Positions 5,790 through 8,389 of a stretch of DNA of 8,389 nucleotides are shown piece after piece (position 1 is the first letter of the stretch; every line of letters begins with the position of its first letter). Where the stretch lies: contig JAHDDN010000232.1 in assembly GCA_020629335.1 (NCBI GenBank), positions 1 to 8,389 of the forward strand. Reading direction: 5' to 3'. The position numbers and the translations under genes were made by a program. Origin of the DNA: Chitinophagales bacterium. Its GTDB lineage: Bacteria; Bacteroidota; Bacteroidia; Chitinophagales; UBA2359. A model generated the notes under the pieces. The model did not search any database, was not told where the DNA came from, and worked only from the letters and a program-made list of their open reading frames with translations.

Positions 5790-6125
5790 ATGATTAATAA
5801 TCCAGCAATAAACAAAGCTAAGGTAATAGAAGTACAAAAGAAAGGTGTTTTTGAGAATTACTTCGAATTTTGTGATCGTTTAGAAGATCAAAACATCGTA
5901 TTGTATATCATCGGATTGCTTAGTATACCTTCTATATTTATTCCAATTGGGGTATTCTTACTACAAAGTAGTGAGTGGTTATTAAGCTATATTATAGTCA
6001 GTATGGTATTGTTCTTAAGTAATATAGTATTACATGTAGATGGACAGAAAACAAGGGTCACTATTACGTTTTTCCTAGCCATTGTGAGTTTTCATCTGCT
6101 TACCATATTGTCTCAACTTTTCTAA
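5790..6125 (+). CDS. Small three-helix membrane protein, function unknown
   Basis: The 111-aa product has a charged, soluble N-terminus of about 35 residues (KAKVIEVQKKGVFENYFEF, then DRLEDQN). Three hydrophobic segments follow: about 36-58 (with two prolines, SIPSIFIPIG), 63-83 (WLLSYIIVSMVLFLSNIVLHV) and 90-110 (VTITFFLAIVSFHLLTILSQL). The short loop VDGQKTR joins the last two. This predicts an inner-membrane protein, probably with opposite-side termini. The two histidines near the ends of helices 2 and 3 (H82, H102) are not in a recognised haem or metal motif. I do not recognise the family. It has its own well-formed promoter with two Crp/Fnr-like dyads and precedes a haemoglobin gene on the same strand, suggesting a link to oxygen, respiration or NO, but that is context only. 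An intrinsic terminator follows the gene. Confidence 0.75.
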   Translation: MINNPAINKAKVIEVQKKGVFENYFEFCDRLEDQNIVLYIIGLLSIPSIFIPIGVFLLQSSEWLLSYIIVSMVLFLSNIVLHVDGQKTRVTITFFLAIVSFHLLTILSQLF

Positions 6126-6174
6126 ATAATTTTACCTTAGTAGGGTACTCGTTAATATGATTTAGGGGATAGAA

Positions 6175-6215
6175 CAAGGGCAAAGTATTTTTATTTTGCC
6201 TTTGTTTTTCTTTTT
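6175..6215 (+). terminator. Intrinsic terminator after the membrane protein gene
   Basis: CAAGGGCAAA (6175-6184) pairs with TTTGCCTTTG (6195-6204) with one G-T wobble, around a 10-nt A/T loop. The run TTTTTCTTTTT (6205-6215) follows immediately. It lies 15 bp upstream of the globin ATG, so it either separates the two genes or sets a lower level of globin by partial read-through. I see no exact TAnnTTTG promoter for the globin in 6126-6230; the nearest match, TATATTTC at 6219-6226, would give an almost leaderless transcript. Confidence 0.7.
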
Positions 6216-6230
6216 ATCTATATTTCACCC

Positions 6231-6635
6231 ATGAATAAGCCTTTAAAGGACATTGAAAATTATGAGGATATTCAATTATTCGTGGACTGCTTTTATACAA
6301 AAGTGCAGGAGGACGAGCTATTAGCTCCTATCTTTGCTATGCGTATCCCAGATGATCAATGGCCAAGGCATTTGAATCGGATGTATAACTTTTGGTATAG
6401 CGTACTTTTTGGAGGTCAAACTTATAAGGGGAATCCTTTTGCGAAACATGCTAATTTGCCGATAGAGGCGGCTCATTTTGATCATTGGATCAGTTTGTTC
6501 AATGAAAATTTAGATGAGTTATTTGATGGGCCTCGCGCTGAGGATACAAAGGAAAGAGTTAAAAGTATGGGTATTGCTTTTAAGGCTAAGTTAGCATTTA
6601 TTAAGGCCAATCCTAACTATCGGAATATTGTGTGA
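6231..6635 (+). CDS. Group III truncated haemoglobin
   Basis: The 134-aa protein is a 2/2-fold haem globin of the TrHb3 class, a family associated with oxygen, NO or peroxide chemistry in the cytoplasm; the best-studied member is Campylobacter jejuni Ctb. Diagnostic features are all present: FYTKV with the B10 tyrosine (Y22); WPRHLNRMYNFW with the E7 histidine (H47); GNPFAKHANLP with the proximal F8 histidine (H73); and HFDHWISLF with the G8 tryptophan (W86). Length and residue spacing are normal for the class, and nothing is truncated. It has no signal peptide. It lies 105 bp downstream of the small membrane protein on the same strand, separated by an intrinsic terminator, and converges with the ABC1 kinase gene with one base between stops. 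It could be expressed by read-through or from a poorly defined promoter. The precise ligand chemistry is not predictable from the sequence. Confidence 0.92.
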   Translation: MNKPLKDIENYEDIQLFVDCFYTKVQEDELLAPIFAMRIPDDQWPRHLNRMYNFWYSVLFGGQTYKGNPFAKHANLPIEAAHFDHWISLFNENLDELFDGPRAEDTKERVKSMGIAFKAKLAFIKANPNYRNIV

Positions 6636-6636
6636 T

Positions 6637-8295
6637 TTACTTTCGATGCTTCCAGAAGGAACGCAACAATAGTAAAAATGAAATGCCTCCAAATACAAGA
6701 GCGTATAATCTAAATTGCTCCTCGCCATCCTTGTGTAATATATAAGCAAAGATCAAAGCGGCTATCATTAGGATAGTGAATATCAACTGTTGGCCCACTG
6801 CATATATCAGTCGATTTTGTGTTTCTACTGCGGCCATATTCACTTCCAATTCTCCTTTCTGAATCTTCTTGAGGGTCTTGTTAAATTCGCCTGGCAAGGC
6901 TATCGAGCTTAGTAAACTTCCTTTTAGCAATTCAGTGATAAATTGAACTACATTTCCATTCTCTCCTAAAATAAACTTTTGGAAGTAGGGTTCCAATTCG
7001 TCTATGGGGTTCATATTGGAATCAAGGGTATTGCAAATGCCTAATAGTAGCGTCAACATACGGTTCAGTAATACAAATTCTTTAGGTACTTGGACAGTAT
7101 TGGTTATGCCTCTTATACCTAAATCTTTCGCTAGATTAAAAAGGGTATTTTCAAAGGGGTTCACTTGAATTTCTTTTAAATTCATTCCTTCGAATTTCAC
7201 TTCGTTTTGTAGGAAATGACGGAATGACTCTATCACTTTTTCGGCAGTTTTTTCGGCGTCTTTATGATCAGATAAAAAGCCCATCGTATGTAGAGAGGCT
7301 ATAATTTTTTCATCATCATTTTTGACGGCTGCATCTATTAAGCCTAAAAAACCTGTTCGCATAGAAGCTTGTAATTCACCTACTGCACCAAAATCCAAAA
7401 ATACGATGCTGCCATTTTCCTGCACCATAATATTTCCTGGGTGAGGGTCTGCATGATATAAACCGTCCTCAAATACCATTTTACAATAAGCATGAATCAA
7501 TCGATTTCCTAAATCAGTTTTATCAATTCCCCACTCATCAATTTGCTTGATTTCATTAATCTTTACCCCTTCACAAAATTGCGTAACCAAAACTCTATTC
7601 GTAGAATATTCTTCAAATACTTTTGGGATGACTAATTGAGCTTCGTCTTTCAAATTAGCCGCTATTCGTTGCATGGCGCTGGCTTCTTTTTGAAAATCCA
7701 GTTCCTCTTCTATCATTTTTTCTATCTGGGTATAAGCATGCTCAATTCCCTTGATATTAAAAAAGTAAGTTACTCCGCCTATGATACGTTGCATAATACT
7801 TAAATCTACCTCTGCTATGCTTTCAATATTAGCATGCTGCACTTTTACAACGACTTGCTCTCCAGTTTTTAATTTAGCTCGATGTACTTGGCCTATTGAT
7901 GCCGAAGCCAAAGGATTTCGATCAAAGTCAGTAAATAGATTTTCGGGGGTATCGCCTAATTCGCGTTTGATTCGGGCTTCTATTTCGCTATAGGGTCTAG
8001 CAGGAATTTTATTTTGTAATGCCTCTAAGGGCTCATGGAATCCTTCTGGTAAAAAATTGGAAAGAATTGATAAAGATTGTCCCATTTTAACAAACAAACC
8101 TTGTAAATGAAGGACGGTATCCTTGACCCGATCTGCATTTTTTAGATGTAATTTATATACTCGATCATCATAATATTTTTGCCCCAAAAGCTTCGACTTC
8201 AAATAAAGCCACAAATAGCTGAGTAAGACTCGAAAGGTGGTCCAATAGGCTACTCTAATTCTGTAAAATGGGCGGAAGATTTTTTGTTGGCTCAT
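6637..8295 (-). CDS. ABC1/UbiB-family atypical kinase-like membrane protein
   Basis: A protein-kinase-like fold ATPase related to UbiB/COQ8, which in characterised cases supports isoprenoid quinone biosynthesis at the membrane. With the start at 8295 it has 552 residues. Motifs numbered from that Met: KMGQ (70-73, the family KxGQ motif); the Ala/Ser-rich nucleotide loop LASASIGQVHRA (129-140); the kinase lysine in VVVKVQH (K151); EELDF (197-201, ExD motif); HADPHPGN (281-288, catalytic loop); and LDFG (300-303, metal-binding). Two hydrophobic helices close the protein (about 503-520 and 530-545), as in UbiB. All core residues are present. An in-frame ATG at 8370 would add 25 polar residues. 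I prefer MSQQKIFRPFYRIRVAYW because UbiB proteins start this way and a near-consensus -7 element lies between the two ATGs. No quinone-pathway neighbours are visible, so the symbol ubiB is not assigned; Bacteroidota normally use menaquinone. Confidence 0.9.
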   Translation of the reverse strand: MSQQKIFRPFYRIRVAYWTTFRVLLSYLWLYLKSKLLGQKYYDDRVYKLHLKNADRVKDTVLHLQGLFVKMGQSLSILSNFLPEGFHEPLEALQNKIPARPYSEIEARIKRELGDTPENLFTDFDRNPLASASIGQVHRAKLKTGEQVVVKVQHANIESIAEVDLSIMQRIIGGVTYFFNIKGIEHAYTQIEKMIEEELDFQKEASAMQRIAANLKDEAQLVIPKVFEEYSTNRVLVTQFCEGVKINEIKQIDEWGIDKTDLGNRLIHAYCKMVFEDGLYHADPHPGNIMVQENGSIVFLDFGAVGELQASMRTGFLGLIDAAVKNDDEKIIASLHTMGFLSDHKDAEKTAEKVIESFRHFLQNEVKFEGMNLKEIQVNPFENTLFNLAKDLGIRGITNTVQVPKEFVLLNRMLTLLLGICNTLDSNMNPIDELEPYFQKFILGENGNVVQFITELLKGSLLSSIALPGEFNKTLKKIQKGELEVNMAAVETQNRLIYAVGQQLIFTILMIAALIFAYILHKDGEEQFRLYALVFGGISFLLLLRSFWKHRK

Positions 8296-8325
8296 GATTG
8301 GGGTTGGGTTCTTATTAAGATTTCG

Positions 8326-8333
8326 TAAATATA
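8326..8333 (-). promoter_or_regulatory. Possible -7 element for the ABC1 kinase gene
   Basis: On the minus strand this reads TATATTTA, seven of eight positions of TAnnTTTG, about 30 bp upstream of the preferred ATG at 8295. There is no clear -33 TTG. The remaining upstream sequence to 8389 is AT-rich and shows no other signal. Confidence 0.3.
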
Positions 8334-8389
8334 CACTTTTATTGGAATTTGGTTGGATATTTATAGTCAATGGTTGATTGTTGATGGTC

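Noticed and set aside
8296..8370. Upstream ATG giving a 577-aa ABC1 kinase
   Set aside because: The 25 extra residues are polar and unlike UbiB N-termini, and a near-consensus -7 element lies inside them.

Overview
The window looks like chromosomal DNA of a low-GC member of the Bacteroidota, possibly of the Saprospiria. The pointers are a secreted Asp-box/PKD protein with a type IX secretion (T9SS) C-terminal sorting domain, TAnnTTTG-type -7 promoter elements, A-rich leaders without Shine-Dalgarno sequences, and a REP-associated transposase of the kind common in this phylum. Genus-level placement is a guess.

Layout. (1) Positions 1-226 carry the N-terminal part of an unrecognised minus-strand gene cut by the window edge. 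(2) Positions 296-1394 form a mobile/repeat district. A minus-strand REP-associated (Y1/HUH) transposase (861-337) has a perfect 32-bp palindrome just past its stop. Upstream of it lies a degenerate tandem array of about three 140-177-bp units, with palindromes bounded by GTAG and CTAC and a 101-bp segment present twice without a mismatch. (3) A 164-bp imperfect palindrome (1395-1558) is followed by a GC-rich, stem-rich block (1579-1813) with no credible gene. (4) Positions 1972-5433 (minus) encode a 1153-aa secreted multidomain protein. (5) A second 166-bp imperfect palindrome (5465-5630) sits 31 bp upstream of that gene's start. It belongs to the same family as the first: short sequence blocks and exact internal spacing are kept while the arms have diverged. 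(6) Positions 5698-6635 hold a plus-strand cluster: two Crp/Fnr-like dyads, an exact TAnnTTTG element, a 111-aa three-helix membrane protein, an intrinsic terminator and a group III truncated haemoglobin. (7) Positions 8295-6637 (minus) encode an ABC1/UbiB-family atypical kinase that converges on the globin gene with one base between the stop codons.

How the parts may work together. The transposase is the likely processor of the GTAG-bounded palindromes. The globin and the small membrane protein may be co-regulated by an oxygen- or NO-responsive Crp/Fnr regulator through the promoter at 5698-5763, although a terminator lies between them. The secreted protein is probably an extracellular or surface protein exported through T9SS. 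I see no CRISPR array, tRNA, rRNA, toxin-antitoxin pair or obvious defence system. The most unusual material is the non-coding structured DNA, not the protein-coding genes.
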